NCBI RefSeq assembly: GCF_009735685.1
Contig: NZ_WHPN01000285.1
Coordinates: forward strand, 1 to 36,398
DNA length: 36,398 nt
DNA from: Streptomyces lycii
GTDB lineage: Bacteria > Actinomycetota > Actinomycetes > Streptomycetales > Streptomycetaceae
Reading direction: 5' to 3'
The translations under genes were made by a program, and so were the position numbers. The notes below the pieces were generated by a model, which worked only from the letters and a program-made list of their open reading frames with translations, made no database searches and was not told the origin of the DNA. Shown here piece by piece: positions 8,596 through 19,018 of the stretch. The stretch's first letter is position 1, and each line of letters opens with the position of its first letter.

Positions 8596-9225
8596 GTGAG
8601 CAGCACCGGCGACGGTACAGCGGCGGGCAGTCCCATTCCGCTTCGTGGTGGCGCGGCCGCCCCCCTGGCGGGGCGCACAGTCGCGGCACGGTCCGCGGCG
8701 CCTCCCGAGCACCCCACCGAGCCCCTCGGCTCCGACAACATCGGCTACCGGGGGCCCACGGCCTGCGCGGCGGCGGGCATCACCTACCGGCAGCTCGACT
8801 ACTGGGCGCGGACCGGCCTCGTGGAGCCGAGCGTGCGGCCCGCCCAGGGCTCCGGCAGCCAGCGGCTCTACAGCTTCCGCGACGTCGTGGTGCTGAAGAT
8901 CGTGAAGCGCTTCCTGGACACGGGCGTGTCGCTCCAGAACATCCGGGCGGCCGTGCGCCACCTGCGCTCCTGCGAGCGGGCCGACCTCGCCCGGATGACG
9001 CTGATGAGCGACGGCGCGACGGTGCACGAGTGCACGTCGCCGGACGAGGTCGTGGACCTGCTGCAGGGCGGTCAGGGCGTCTTCGGCATCGCCGTGGGCG
9101 TGGTGTGGCGCGATGTGGAGTGCGCGCTCGCGCAGCTACACGGCGAGCGGGTGGACACCGGCGAGACGCTGGTCGGGCAGCACCCCGGCGACGAACTGGC
9201 CCGCCGCAGGAACCGGGCCGGCTGA
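8596..9225 (+). CDS. MerR-family transcriptional regulator (Rv1830-like)
   Basis: A 209-residue protein. The first ~45 residues are low complexity. A MerR-type helix-turn-helix follows (about 50-125: IGYRGPTACAAAGITYRQL, QRLYSFRDVVVLKIVKRFLD), then a C-terminal region with no metal-binding cysteine cluster. The GTG at 8596 is supported by GGAGG at 8586-8590 and by a good promoter ending at 8565; the open frame extends upstream but across that promoter. It follows ftsR and the nuclease as Rv1830 does in Mycobacterium. Targets are unknown. Confidence 0.87.
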   Translation: MSSTGDGTAAGSPIPLRGGAAAPLAGRTVAARSAAPPEHPTEPLGSDNIGYRGPTACAAAGITYRQLDYWARTGLVEPSVRPAQGSGSQRLYSFRDVVVLKIVKRFLDTGVSLQNIRAAVRHLRSCERADLARMTLMSDGATVHECTSPDEVVDLLQGGQGVFGIAVGVVWRDVECALAQLHGERVDTGETLVGQHPGDELARRRNRAG

Positions 9226-9312
9226 CCCCGGCCGTCCCCGGGCGGCGGCGCGCCGGGCCGGGCGGGCCGCGCGGCGGGGCAGATGTCAGTGGCGTAGGGC
9301 AGCATCGGTGGT

Positions 9313-10980
9313 GTGAGAGCCGCCCCGACCATCCTCCATCTGGACATGGACGCGTTCTTCGCCGCCGCGGAGCAGGCGGCGAAGCCCAGCCTGCGCGGCA
9401 AGCCGGTGGTCGTGGGCGGCCTGGGCCCGCGCGGCGTGGTGGCCACCGCGTCGTACGAGGCGCGCGTCTTCGGGGTCCACTCCGCCATGTCGACGGCTCA
9501 GGCCCGGCGCCTGTGTCCGAACGCCGCTTATCTCACGCCCCGGTTCTCGCTGTACCGCCAGCTCAGCGAAGCGGTCATGGAGCTGCTCCGCGAGCTGTCG
9601 CCGCTGGTCGAGCCGCTCAGTCTGGACGAGGCCTTCGTGGACCTGGAGGCGGGCGGCGTGGCCCCGACGGCCGACGCCGTGCGCGCGGTGGGGGAGCGGC
9701 TGCGGGCCGACATCCGGGCCGCCACCTCGCTCACCGGCTCCGTCGGTCTCGCGGCCTCGAAGATGCTCGCCAAGATGGCGTCGGAGCAGGCCAAGCCCGA
9801 CGGCCTGGTGCTCATCGAACCGGGCACGGAACGGCAGCTGCTCGCGCCCATGCCGGTCCGGGCGCTGCCGGGCGTGGGGCCGGCGACCGCGGCGCATCTG
9901 CGGCGCTCCGGCATCGGCACCGTCGCGGAGCTGGAGCAGGCCGGGGAGGAGGAGCTGGTGCGTCTGCTGGGCAAGGCGCACGGCGCCGCGCTCGCGGCCA
10001 TGGCGGCCGGCCGCGACGACCGTGCCGTGGTGGCCGAGCGGGATGCGAAGTCCGTCTCCGTCGAGGACACCTTCGACGTGGACCTCCACGACCGGGTCCG
10101 GGTGTACACCGAGGTCGCCCGGCTGGCGGAGCGCTGTGTGGAGCGGCTGCGCGGCGCGGGCCGCTCGGGGCGCACCGTGGTGCTGAAGGTGCGGCGCTAC
10201 GACTTCTCCACGCTGACCCGCTCCGAGACCCTCCGCGGCCCCACGGACGACCCCGCGGTGGTCAGGGAAGCCGCCGCCCGGCTGCTGGACGGGGTCGACA
10301 CCACCGGCGGAGTCCGGCTGCTCGGGGTCGGCGTCAGCGGGCTGGCCTCGTTCACTCAGGAAGACCTGTTCGCGCAGGCCGCGACGGAGCGGGCGGCCGC
10401 GGAGGCGGAGGGGGCGGGGCCGCCCGCGGAGTCCCCGCGGTCCGGGGAGCCCGGGCCGGCCGAGGCGGCCGGCGCAGACGCCCCGGACCGGACGGCCGGG
10501 CCGGCGGACCCGGAGCAGCCCGGGGACACGCCCCGCCGGTGGTTCCCCGGCCACGACGTGCACCACGCGGAACACGGTCCCGGCTGGGTGCAGGGCAGCG
10601 GGCTGGGCCGGGTCACGGTGCGCTTCGAGCGGCCGGGGTCGCCGCCGGGCCGGGTCCTGACCTTCGCGGTGGACGATCCGGAGCTGCGCCCGGCGGATCC
10701 GCTGCCGCTGGTGCCGGCCGCGGAGGGCCGGCCGTCGGGCCCGCCGGATCCGCCCTCCGCCGGGCCGGAGCGGTCCGGCGCGGCGGACGAGACGGTCCCG
10801 CCGGTACGGCCGCCCGGCACGCCCGGTGAACGGCCCGGCCCTCCGGGACGACCGTCCGGCGCGCAGGAGCCGCCCTGCGCCGCGCGGGATCAGCCGTCGG
10901 ACCCGGCGATACGGCCGAAGCCCTCCTCGCCCGGGGCCTCCTCCGAGGCCTCGCCGGGAGTGGCCGCGTCGAGCCCGTAG
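9313..10980 (+). CDS. dinB: DNA polymerase IV (Y-family) with long C-terminal extension
   Basis: A 555-residue translesion polymerase. Catalytic acidic residues are D11 (HLDMDAFF) and D105-E106 (SLDEAF), spaced as in Escherichia coli DinB, and the little-finger domain is present. A beta-clamp-binding QEDLF motif lies at 349-353, where E. coli DinB would end. After it come a Pro/Ala-rich linker, a compact domain (~415-465, with HAEHGPGWVQGSGLGRVTVRF, a Tudor-like or UvrD C-terminal pattern) and a Pro-rich tail of about 85 residues. The last 91 bp overlap the convergent PRC-barrel gene. GTG 9313 is the only start that keeps the N-terminal strand. A TAGGGC sequence upstream (~9296-9301) may be the -10 element. 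Confidence 0.93.
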   Translation: MRAAPTILHLDMDAFFAAAEQAAKPSLRGKPVVVGGLGPRGVVATASYEARVFGVHSAMSTAQARRLCPNAAYLTPRFSLYRQLSEAVMELLRELSPLVEPLSLDEAFVDLEAGGVAPTADAVRAVGERLRADIRAATSLTGSVGLAASKMLAKMASEQAKPDGLVLIEPGTERQLLAPMPVRALPGVGPATAAHLRRSGIGTVAELEQAGEEELVRLLGKAHGAALAAMAAGRDDRAVVAERDAKSVSVEDTFDVDLHDRVRVYTEVARLAERCVERLRGAGRSGRTVVLKVRRYDFSTLTRSETLRGPTDDPAVVREAAARLLDGVDTTGGVRLLGVGVSGLASFTQEDLFAQAATERAAAEAEGAGPPAESPRSGEPGPAEAAGADAPDRTAGPADPEQPGDTPRRWFPGHDVHHAEHGPGWVQGSGLGRVTVRFERPGSPPGRVLTFAVDDPELRPADPLPLVPAAEGRPSGPPDPPSAGPERSGAADETVPPVRPPGTPGERPGPPGRPSGAQEPPCAARDQPSDPAIRPKPSSPGASSEASPGVAASSP

Positions 10981-11273
10981 TGGTGGTAGAGCTGCAGTTC
11001 CTGCTCGGGGGAGAGATGGCGGCCGACACCGAAGTCCGGCGCGTGCCGGATCACCGCCCGCCGGAACGGCACCCGCAAGCTGTCCTCGACGAGTTCGCTC
11101 GGCTCCAGGGGGACGAAGGCGTCCCGCCCGAAGAGCCCGGTGCGGACCGCCGCCCACGCCGGAAGCCCGGTGGCGTCGTCCAGGTACACCTCGTCCACCG
11201 TGCCGATCTTCGTCCCCTCGCTGTCGAACGCCTTGCGGCCGATCAGGCTCCGCGGGTCGATCCCCGTCTGCAC
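10890..11273 (-). CDS. PRC-barrel domain protein
   Basis: A 127-residue protein. The PRC-barrel covers roughly residues 5-80 (DPRSLIGRKAFDSEGTKIG, VDEVYLDDATGLPAWAAV), followed by a helical segment (SPEQELQLYHHYGL) and an acidic Gly/Glu tail. PRC-barrels bind RNA or photosynthetic proteins in other bacteria; in Streptomyces their role is unknown and often guessed to be stress-related. The GTG at 11273 has GGAGG 4 nt upstream on this strand; the frame runs further up but without a ribosome site. The 3' end lies inside the coding sequence of the dinB tail on the other strand. It is divergent from the riboswitch-gcvP unit. Confidence 0.85.
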   Translation of the reverse strand: MQTGIDPRSLIGRKAFDSEGTKIGTVDEVYLDDATGLPAWAAVRTGLFGRDAFVPLEPSELVEDSLRVPFRRAVIRHAPDFGVGRHLSPEQELQLYHHYGLDAATPGEASEEAPGEEGFGRIAGSDG

Positions 11274-11368
11274 GGTTCCTCCAACTGTCGACTGCCTCCT
11301 CGTGACACCAACGAAAAGCCACATCCCGGGCGTCGGCCACTCGAGGGTCCGGGCCGGCGGTGCGCTGG

Positions 11369-11374
11369 TAGGCT
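11369..11374 (+). promoter_or_regulatory. -10 element of the gcvP transcript
   Basis: TAGGCT about 18 nt before the first aptamer helix fits a Streptomyces -10 hexamer. No convincing -35 was found at 16-18 nt spacing, so transcription may need an activator. Confidence 0.45.
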
Positions 11375-11391
11375 GGCAGAGGCCGCAGACC

Positions 11392-11612
11392 CCGTGCGGG
11401 AGAGCCCTCCACCGGCAGCGCGAAAGCCGGCGGGAGGCGCCGAAGGAGCAAATCCTCCCCGGAATCTCTCAGGCACACGTACCGCACGGACGAGGTCACT
11501 CTGAAAAGCAGGGTCGGCACCGGGCGCCAGCCGCCGGGAGCTTTCCCTCACCGACGGTGAAAGCCGGACCGTTCACGACTGGTCCGGTGAAGCTCTCAGG
11601 TCGATGACAGAG
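11392..11612 (+). promoter_or_regulatory. Tandem glycine riboswitch upstream of gcvP
   Basis: Two consecutive glycine aptamers are recognisable. Aptamer I runs ~11392-11489, closed by an 8-bp P1 (CCGTGCGG 11392-11399 with CCGCACGG 11482-11489), with the conserved CGGGAGAG, GCGCCGAAGGAGCAA and CTCTCAGGC segments. Aptamer II runs ~11499-11612, closed by CTCTG/CAGAG, with CTGAAAAGCAGGG and GAAGCTCTCAGG. Glycine binding should turn on glycine cleavage. The likely expression platform is downstream: GGAGGCC (11615-11621) can pair with GGCCTCC (11669-11675), which covers part of the gcvP Shine-Dalgarno (AGGAGG 11665-11670), pointing to translational control. Confidence 0.92.
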
Positions 11613-11679
11613 GGGGAGGCCATCCGGGTACCCGCCCAGGTGCCCCTCGCAGGTCGTGTCGACCAGGAGGCCTCCGCAG

Positions 11680-14565
<2,886 letters not shown>

Positions 14566-14587
14566 GCCCGCCCCGCGGGACGACGAG

Positions 14588-14621
14588 GGGGCCGGTTCGG
14601 CGTGAGCGCCGGGCCGGCCCC
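14588..14621 (+). terminator. Hairpin terminator after gcvP
   Basis: A 15-bp stem containing two T-G wobble pairs (14588-14602 with 14607-14621) and a TGAG loop lies 22 nt after the gcvP stop. A GT-rich low-complexity stretch of about 80 nt follows it up to the next gene. Confidence 0.8.
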
Positions 14622-14700
14622 TGTGTGATGGTGCGGTGTGCGGTGGTGCGCTGTGGCGCTGTGCTGTGGGTGGTGCCGCTCCTCCGTGCAGCCGCGCGTG

Positions 14701-14907
14701 TCAGGCGGCGGTCACCACCTGCTGCGCGGCCAGCGGCCGGTGCGGGGCGATGATCTGCCCGTCCGGGAGCAGTTCGCCGGTGTCCTCGAACAGGAGGACA
14801 CCGTTGCACAGCAGGCTCCAGCCCTGTTCCGGGTGGTGCGCCAGCAGATGGGCGGCCTCCCGGTCAGGAGAGTCGGCTGTCGGACACGGTGGCTTGTGCT
14901 GGCACAT
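14701..14907 (-). CDS. DUF5999 family small protein
   Basis: A 68-residue protein beginning MCQHKPPCP and containing GWSLLCNGVLLFEDTGELLPD, a sequence type widespread and highly conserved in Streptomyces and known as DUF5999. It has three cysteines (C2, C8 and one in the centre) and H4, which could bind a metal; this is inference. Function is unknown. The ATG at 14907 gives the conserved N-terminus; the upstream sequence has only a weak GAAAG as ribosome site. It converges with gcvP across the gcvP terminator. Confidence 0.85.
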   Translation of the reverse strand: MCQHKPPCPTADSPDREAAHLLAHHPEQGWSLLCNGVLLFEDTGELLPDGQIIAPHRPLAAQQVVTAA

Positions 14908-15243
14908 GGGAGGGATCTTTCGCTGGGTTGAGATGAGTGTTCCGCGGCTTGGTGTGGTCTTCACGGCCGCCCCCCGTATCAGTCGGTTCGGTCCCAGTGT
15001 TGCCCTGGAGAAGGGATTCCGCAGGGATTTCGCTGTACCTGTCCTCACTGGGTGATGACGCACCACCCTTGCGGACGGTTGCCCGGGACAGGACGGCCTC
15101 TTCGGGTGGTTCGACATGGCCGCAACGGACTAGTCCAGACGCGGAACGGCCTAGGCACCACCCCCGGCACTCCGTGCGTCTCCCGGACACGGGTTCGCCC
15201 CGCGGCCACGGGGCCGCGGGGCGGAAGGCGGGCAGCCGCCCGG
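14908..15243. other. Intergenic region (336 nt), regulatory DNA for the DUF5999 gene
   Basis: No convincing gene was found. It contains a perfect 10-bp palindrome GGACTAGTCC (15127-15136), placed where an operator for the leftward DUF5999 gene could sit, and the terminator of the next leftward gene at 15194-15225. The rest has weaker coding bias than its surroundings. Confidence 0.5.
15194..15225 (-). terminator. Hairpin terminator of the 196-aa hypothetical gene
   Basis: A 12-bp perfect stem (15196-15207 with 15212-15223), extended by a T-G and a T-A pair, with loop ACGG. It begins about 19 nt after the stop codon of the leftward gene ending at 15244. No T-tract is present. Confidence 0.7.
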
Positions 15244-15834
15244 TCAGGCGGTGGTGCCCAGCAGCGGTGTCGCGGGCCCGAGCCGAAGGGAGAGGACCGG
15301 CAGCAGGTCCGACACCCGGTGCGCACGGTGCGCGGCGATGCCCGGGGGAGCCGGCGCCAGCGGCACCAGCAGGTCCGTCGGAGCCGGCTGCCCCCCGGCC
15401 GGATCCGCGGCGGTGTCCCCGTGCAGCCACAGCGTGAGCATGTAGAGCTCCGGTACGGACAGCAGGCGCGGCTGGTACGTCGCGGGCAGCGCCTCGGCCT
15501 GCCGCAGCGCCAGCTCCGTCGAGGCCACGTACGGGCCCTCGAAGAAGTGTGAGAAGGCCCAGCCGTCCGGGGTCAGCATGGTCTCGGCCGCGGCCACCGC
15601 CCGGTCACCGCCCCGGACCAGGAAGCGCCAGCCCGTCAGCCGCGCGAGGGGCGGTCCGTCCTGCCGGGTGATGCCGTCCAGGACATGGACGGGCAGCGGC
15701 TGTTCGGGGGTGAGCGGCCCTGGGTGTGAACGAAGGGCCGGGGTGCACGCCTCGCGGACGGCGGTCGGGGAACCGAGGGCAGCGAGGGCACTGCGAAGGG
15801 CGGGCTTGGGCGCCCTGGGGGCAAGCAGCGGCAT
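15244..15834 (-). CDS. Conserved hypothetical protein
   Basis: A 196-residue protein with no family I can name. The middle part (~60-140) carries the distinctive segments HVLDGITRQDGPPLARLTGWRFLVR and DGWAFSHFFEGPYVASTELALRQAE, which look like a folded alpha/beta domain; the C-terminal part is rich in P, A and L. There is no signal peptide or transmembrane segment. The ATG at 15834 was preferred because upstream the frame enters a lower-GC region without coding bias; the ribosome site GAGAGG is weak. It is divergent from the glutamate-cysteine ligase-like gene across 466 nt and has its own terminator, so it is probably a single-gene unit. Confidence 0.75.
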   Translation of the reverse strand: MPLLAPRAPKPALRSALAALGSPTAVREACTPALRSHPGPLTPEQPLPVHVLDGITRQDGPPLARLTGWRFLVRGGDRAVAAAETMLTPDGWAFSHFFEGPYVASTELALRQAEALPATYQPRLLSVPELYMLTLWLHGDTAADPAGGQPAPTDLLVPLAPAPPGIAAHRAHRVSDLLPVLSLRLGPATPLLGTTA

Positions 15835-16300
15835 GGTGGGTCGCCTCTCACTTCGGAGACACGGGTGGTGCTGGGCAGGTGCGGACGGCAATGTCAGCTC
15901 TGGGGAGAGAGGGGGCCGGAGATCGGAATGCCGGCGACGCCTACTCTCTGCCCTGGTGTACCGGAGTTTATACGACCCGTGTTCACTCGGTGTTTCGGCT
16001 AGCTGTCGTACGCATTGCGGGCAAGGGCTTAATCGGACTCGGCGGCCGTGGGAGTTCCACCCATTCTGTCCCGCTCGCGGCACCGGCGACCTTGTGTTAT
16101 GTGCGAAAGCGGGTCGGCCGAAACTCGCCTGTGTTTTCCGCCATAGCCCTGATCCGGCCTGTGCCATCGTCGTCATGCCGATGGAATGTGCCCGTGGACG
16201 TGTGATACCCAGCTTAGCGGGCAGACGGGTCGCGCGGGGCGTGATCCACCGGCCCGCCGGGCATGATCTGGGCGACGGCTCGGCCGAGGAGGGCCCTTCG
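15835..16300. other. Long divergent intergenic region (466 nt) of lower GC
   Basis: No gene was found on either strand. The DNA is visibly less GC-rich than its neighbours (for example GGAGTTTATACGACC, GGGCTTAATCGG, CTTGTGTTATGTGCG), as expected for promoters. Several -10-like hexamers occur but none has a good -35 partner, so the promoters of the two divergent genes could not be fixed. Confidence 0.5.
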
Positions 16301-17800
16301 ATGGGTGAGAAGGTTGCGGCGGGCGGCTTCGACCTGTCCGACCCGCAGCGCTACCGCGACAAGCTGCACCAGTGTCTGCAGGGCCTGGAGCGGCTGCTGG
16401 AGGAGAAGCGGTTCGATCGTCCCCGGAACCTCATGGGTCTGGAGATCGAGCTGAATCTCGCGGGGGCCGACGGGATGCCGCGCATGATGAATGCGGAAGT
16501 GCTGGAACGCATCTCGAGCGAGGATTTCCAGACCGAGCTGGGGCAGTTCAATCTCGAAGTGAATATCGTGCCCCACCGGTTGCACGGGCGGGTGTTCGAC
16601 CGGCTCGCCGAGGAGATCCGTACCGCCCTAGCATATGCCGACCGCAAAGCCCGGGAAGTCGACGCCGGGATCGTCATGGTCGGAATTCTTCCGACGCTCG
16701 CCGGGCCCGACCTGGTGTCCGCGAATCTCTCGGACGTCGACCGCTACACCCTCCTCAACGACCAGATTCTGGCCGCGCGGGGGGAGAACCTCGTTCTCGA
16801 TATCGAGGGCGTCGAACGGCTTCTCTACACCAGTGCCTCCATCGCCCCGGAGGCCGCGTGCACCTCCGTGCAACTGCATCTCCAGGTCACGCCCGCCCGG
16901 TTCGCCGGGGTCTGGAACGCCTCGCAGGCGGTCGCCGCCGTACAGATCGCGATGGGGGCGAACGCGCCGTTCCTGTTCGGCCGGGAACTGTGGCGCGAGT
17001 CCCGGCCCCCGCTCTTCCAGCAGGCCACGGACACCCGCGCCCCGGAACTCAAGGCCCAGGGGGTACGGCCCCGGACCTGGTTCGGCGAGCGCTGGATCGA
17101 TTCCGCGTACGACCTCTTCGAGGAGAACATCCGCTACTACCCGGCGCTGCTCCCGATCTGCGACGAGGAGGAGCCGCTGCGGGTCCTCGACGAGGGCGGG
17201 GTGCCCAGCCTCCAGGAGCTGGTGCTGCACAACGGCACCGTCTACCGCTGGAACCGGCCGGTGTACGGGGTGGCGGAGGGCAGCCCGCACCTGCGGGTGG
17301 AGAACCGGGTCCTGCCCGCCGGTCCCACCGTGGACGACGTCATCGCCAACGCCGCCTTCTACTACGGCCTGGTCCGTGCGCTCGCCGAGGAACCGCGGCC
17401 CGTCTGGTCCCGCCTGCCCTTCGCGGACGCCGCCCGCAACTTCGACACCGCCTGCCGCTACGGCATCGACGCCACCCTGCGCTGGCCGCGTCCCGGACGC
17501 GGGGGCGTCGGCGAGATGCCCGCGGTGCGGCTCGTCCGCGAGGAACTGCTGCCGCTCGCCGCGGCCGGGCTCGACGCCTGGGGCGTGGAGCCCGCGGACC
17601 GCGACCACTACCTCGGCATCATCGAGGAACGGTGCCGGCGGCGGGTGAACGGCGCGTCCTGGCAGGCGGCCGTCTTCCACCGGGCCCTGGACAGCGGCCT
17701 GGAGCGGGAAGAGGCGCTGGCGGCCACGACCCGCCGGTACTGCGAGCTGGCGCGGGAGGGCGGCCCCGTGCACACCTGGCCCGTGGAGACGCCTCGCTGA
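16301..17800 (+). CDS. Glutamate-cysteine ligase family protein (GCS2-like)
   Basis: A 499-residue ATP-dependent carboxylate-amine ligase-like protein. The early segment RNLMGLEIELNLAGADGMP (~45-64) holds the ExE pair typical of the glutamate-cysteine ligase fold. The FNLEVNIVPHRL segment and the later ENRVLPAGPTVDDVIANAAFYYGL segment (metal and substrate side) also fit the family. ATG 16301 has GAGGAGGG at 16286-16293. Streptomyces makes mycothiol and ergothioneine rather than glutathione; EgtA is the gamma-glutamylcysteine synthetase of ergothioneine synthesis, but no other egt genes are here, so the substrate pair is open. It stands alone, with no operon partner. Confidence 0.85.
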   Translation: MGEKVAAGGFDLSDPQRYRDKLHQCLQGLERLLEEKRFDRPRNLMGLEIELNLAGADGMPRMMNAEVLERISSEDFQTELGQFNLEVNIVPHRLHGRVFDRLAEEIRTALAYADRKAREVDAGIVMVGILPTLAGPDLVSANLSDVDRYTLLNDQILAARGENLVLDIEGVERLLYTSASIAPEAACTSVQLHLQVTPARFAGVWNASQAVAAVQIAMGANAPFLFGRELWRESRPPLFQQATDTRAPELKAQGVRPRTWFGERWIDSAYDLFEENIRYYPALLPICDEEEPLRVLDEGGVPSLQELVLHNGTVYRWNRPVYGVAEGSPHLRVENRVLPAGPTVDDVIANAAFYYGLVRALAEEPRPVWSRLPFADAARNFDTACRYGIDATLRWPRPGRGGVGEMPAVRLVREELLPLAAAGLDAWGVEPADRDHYLGIIEERCRRRVNGASWQAAVFHRALDSGLEREEALAATTRRYCELAREGGPVHTWPVETPR

Positions 17801-17850
17801 TCCGGCAAGGCGGTGCGCCGGGCGCCGGGCGGGTGCGGTGTGCGTGAGCG

Positions 17851-17947
17851 CCGTACGGGCTGGTGGCGGTGATGGAGCCGTACGGGCCCGGCGGCGGTGG
17901 GCCCTGCCCGCGTACGGACCGGTGGCAGGGGATCCGTCGCCGTACGG
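17851..17947. repeat. Four spaced CGTACG-centred palindromic sites
   Basis: CCGTACGG occurs at 17851-17858, 17878-17885 and 17940-17947, with GCGTACGG at 17910-17917. Centres are 27, 32 and 30 nt apart, roughly three helical turns. They lie just upstream of the promoter of the CPBP protease gene. They could be an operator array, or decay of a duplicated short segment. Confidence 0.4.
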
Positions 17948-17980
17948 ACCCCCGGCGGCCGCGGATCGCCGCCCCCGCTG

Positions 17981-18008
17981 GTGACTCCCGATCACCGCGA
18001 GGTAGAAA
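17981..18008 (+). promoter_or_regulatory. Promoter of the CPBP protease gene
   Basis: GTGACT (17981-17986), a 16-nt spacer and TAGAAA (18003-18008). Transcription would begin near 18015, giving a short leader with GGAGG at 18029-18033 just before the GTG start. Confidence 0.55.
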
Positions 18009-18038
18009 GGGGCGGGAGTCGGAAGGCTGGAGGCGGGT

Positions 18039-18842
18039 GTGCGGGCAGAGCCGGACGGAGTGGCGGACGCGTCCCGCCCGGAGAGCTTGCCGCGACGCCT
18101 GCTGCGCAACGAGACGCTGCTCGTCCTGGCGCTGTCGCTGGGCGCGAGCGCCGTGTCCGCGCTCATCAGCTTCACCGGCTCCGTCACCGCCCCGGGAGAC
18201 CTGCAGGACCGGGCGGCCACCCTCAACGGCTCGCAGGCGCCCGGCCGCCCCTGGCTGGACCTGGCCTGGCAGCTGTTCGGGATCTCCACGGCCCTGGTGC
18301 CGGTCGCGCTGGTCGCACACCTCCTGCTGCGCGAGGGCGCGGGCGGTCTGCGCGCGATGGGCCTGGACCGGTCGCGGCCGGGCGCCGACCTCGGGCGGGG
18401 AGCGGCCGTCGCCGCCGCCATCGGGGGCACCGGGCTGCTCTTCTACCTCGCGGTGTGGGCGACGGGCGCCAACCTCACGGTGGTGCCGGAATCGTTGCCG
18501 TCCGTGTGGTGGAAGTTCCCGGTGCTGATCGCCTCTGCGGTGCAGAACGCCCTGGTGGAAGAGGTCGTGGTGGTCGGCTATCTGCTGCGCCGGCTCGGGC
18601 AGCTCGGCTGGACGCCGGCCGCGGCGCTGGCGGCGAGTTCGGTGCTGCGCGGTACGTACCACCTGTACCAGGGCATCGGCGGTCTGGTCGGCAACATGGT
18701 GATGGGCGTCGTCTTCGTGTGGCTGTACCGGCGCTGGGGGCGGGTCGGCCCGCTCGTGGCCGCGCACGCCCTCATCGACATCGTCGCCTTCGGCGGCTAC
18801 GCGCTGCTGGCGGGCAAGGTCGACTGGCTGCCGGTGGTCTGA
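18039..18842 (+). CDS. CPBP family intramembrane metalloprotease (Abi/CAAX type)
   Basis: A 267-residue polytopic membrane protein with about seven hydrophobic helices. The family's catalytic Glu pair is E174-E175 (ALVEEVVVVGYLLRR), followed by a conserved helix with RGTYHLYQG and a third motif HALIDIVAF. The arginine usual after EE (EExxxR) is not at its standard place. Family members cleave within membranes or act in bacteriocin immunity or protein maturation; the substrate here is unknown. The GTG at 18039 is placed by GGAGG 5 nt upstream and the promoter ending at 18008. It is convergent with the phzF-like gene. Confidence 0.87.
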   Translation: MRAEPDGVADASRPESLPRRLLRNETLLVLALSLGASAVSALISFTGSVTAPGDLQDRAATLNGSQAPGRPWLDLAWQLFGISTALVPVALVAHLLLREGAGGLRAMGLDRSRPGADLGRGAAVAAAIGGTGLLFYLAVWATGANLTVVPESLPSVWWKFPVLIASAVQNALVEEVVVVGYLLRRLGQLGWTPAAALAASSVLRGTYHLYQGIGGLVGNMVMGVVFVWLYRRWGRVGPLVAAHALIDIVAFGGYALLAGKVDWLPVV

Positions 18843-18981
18843 TCCCGCGGACCCGGCCGGACGGTGCCGACCGCACCGGGGCGCGGCCGGCGCGACCGCG
18901 CGGACGGACCGGGAGGGCGGGACCGGGGAGACGGACGGAGAGGTGGGGGAACCGGGCGACGGACCGGGGGAGCGGCGGGTG

Positions 18982-18997
18982 GCGGGCTTCCGCCCGC
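18982..18997. terminator. Short hairpin between convergent genes
   Basis: GCGGGC (18982-18987) and GCCCGC (18992-18997) form a 6-bp stem with a TTCC loop in the 176-nt gap between two convergent genes, so it may work in both directions. It is short and hence weak evidence. Confidence 0.35.
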
Positions 18998-19018
18998 GGC
19001 TTCCCCCGGCCCGCGCGG

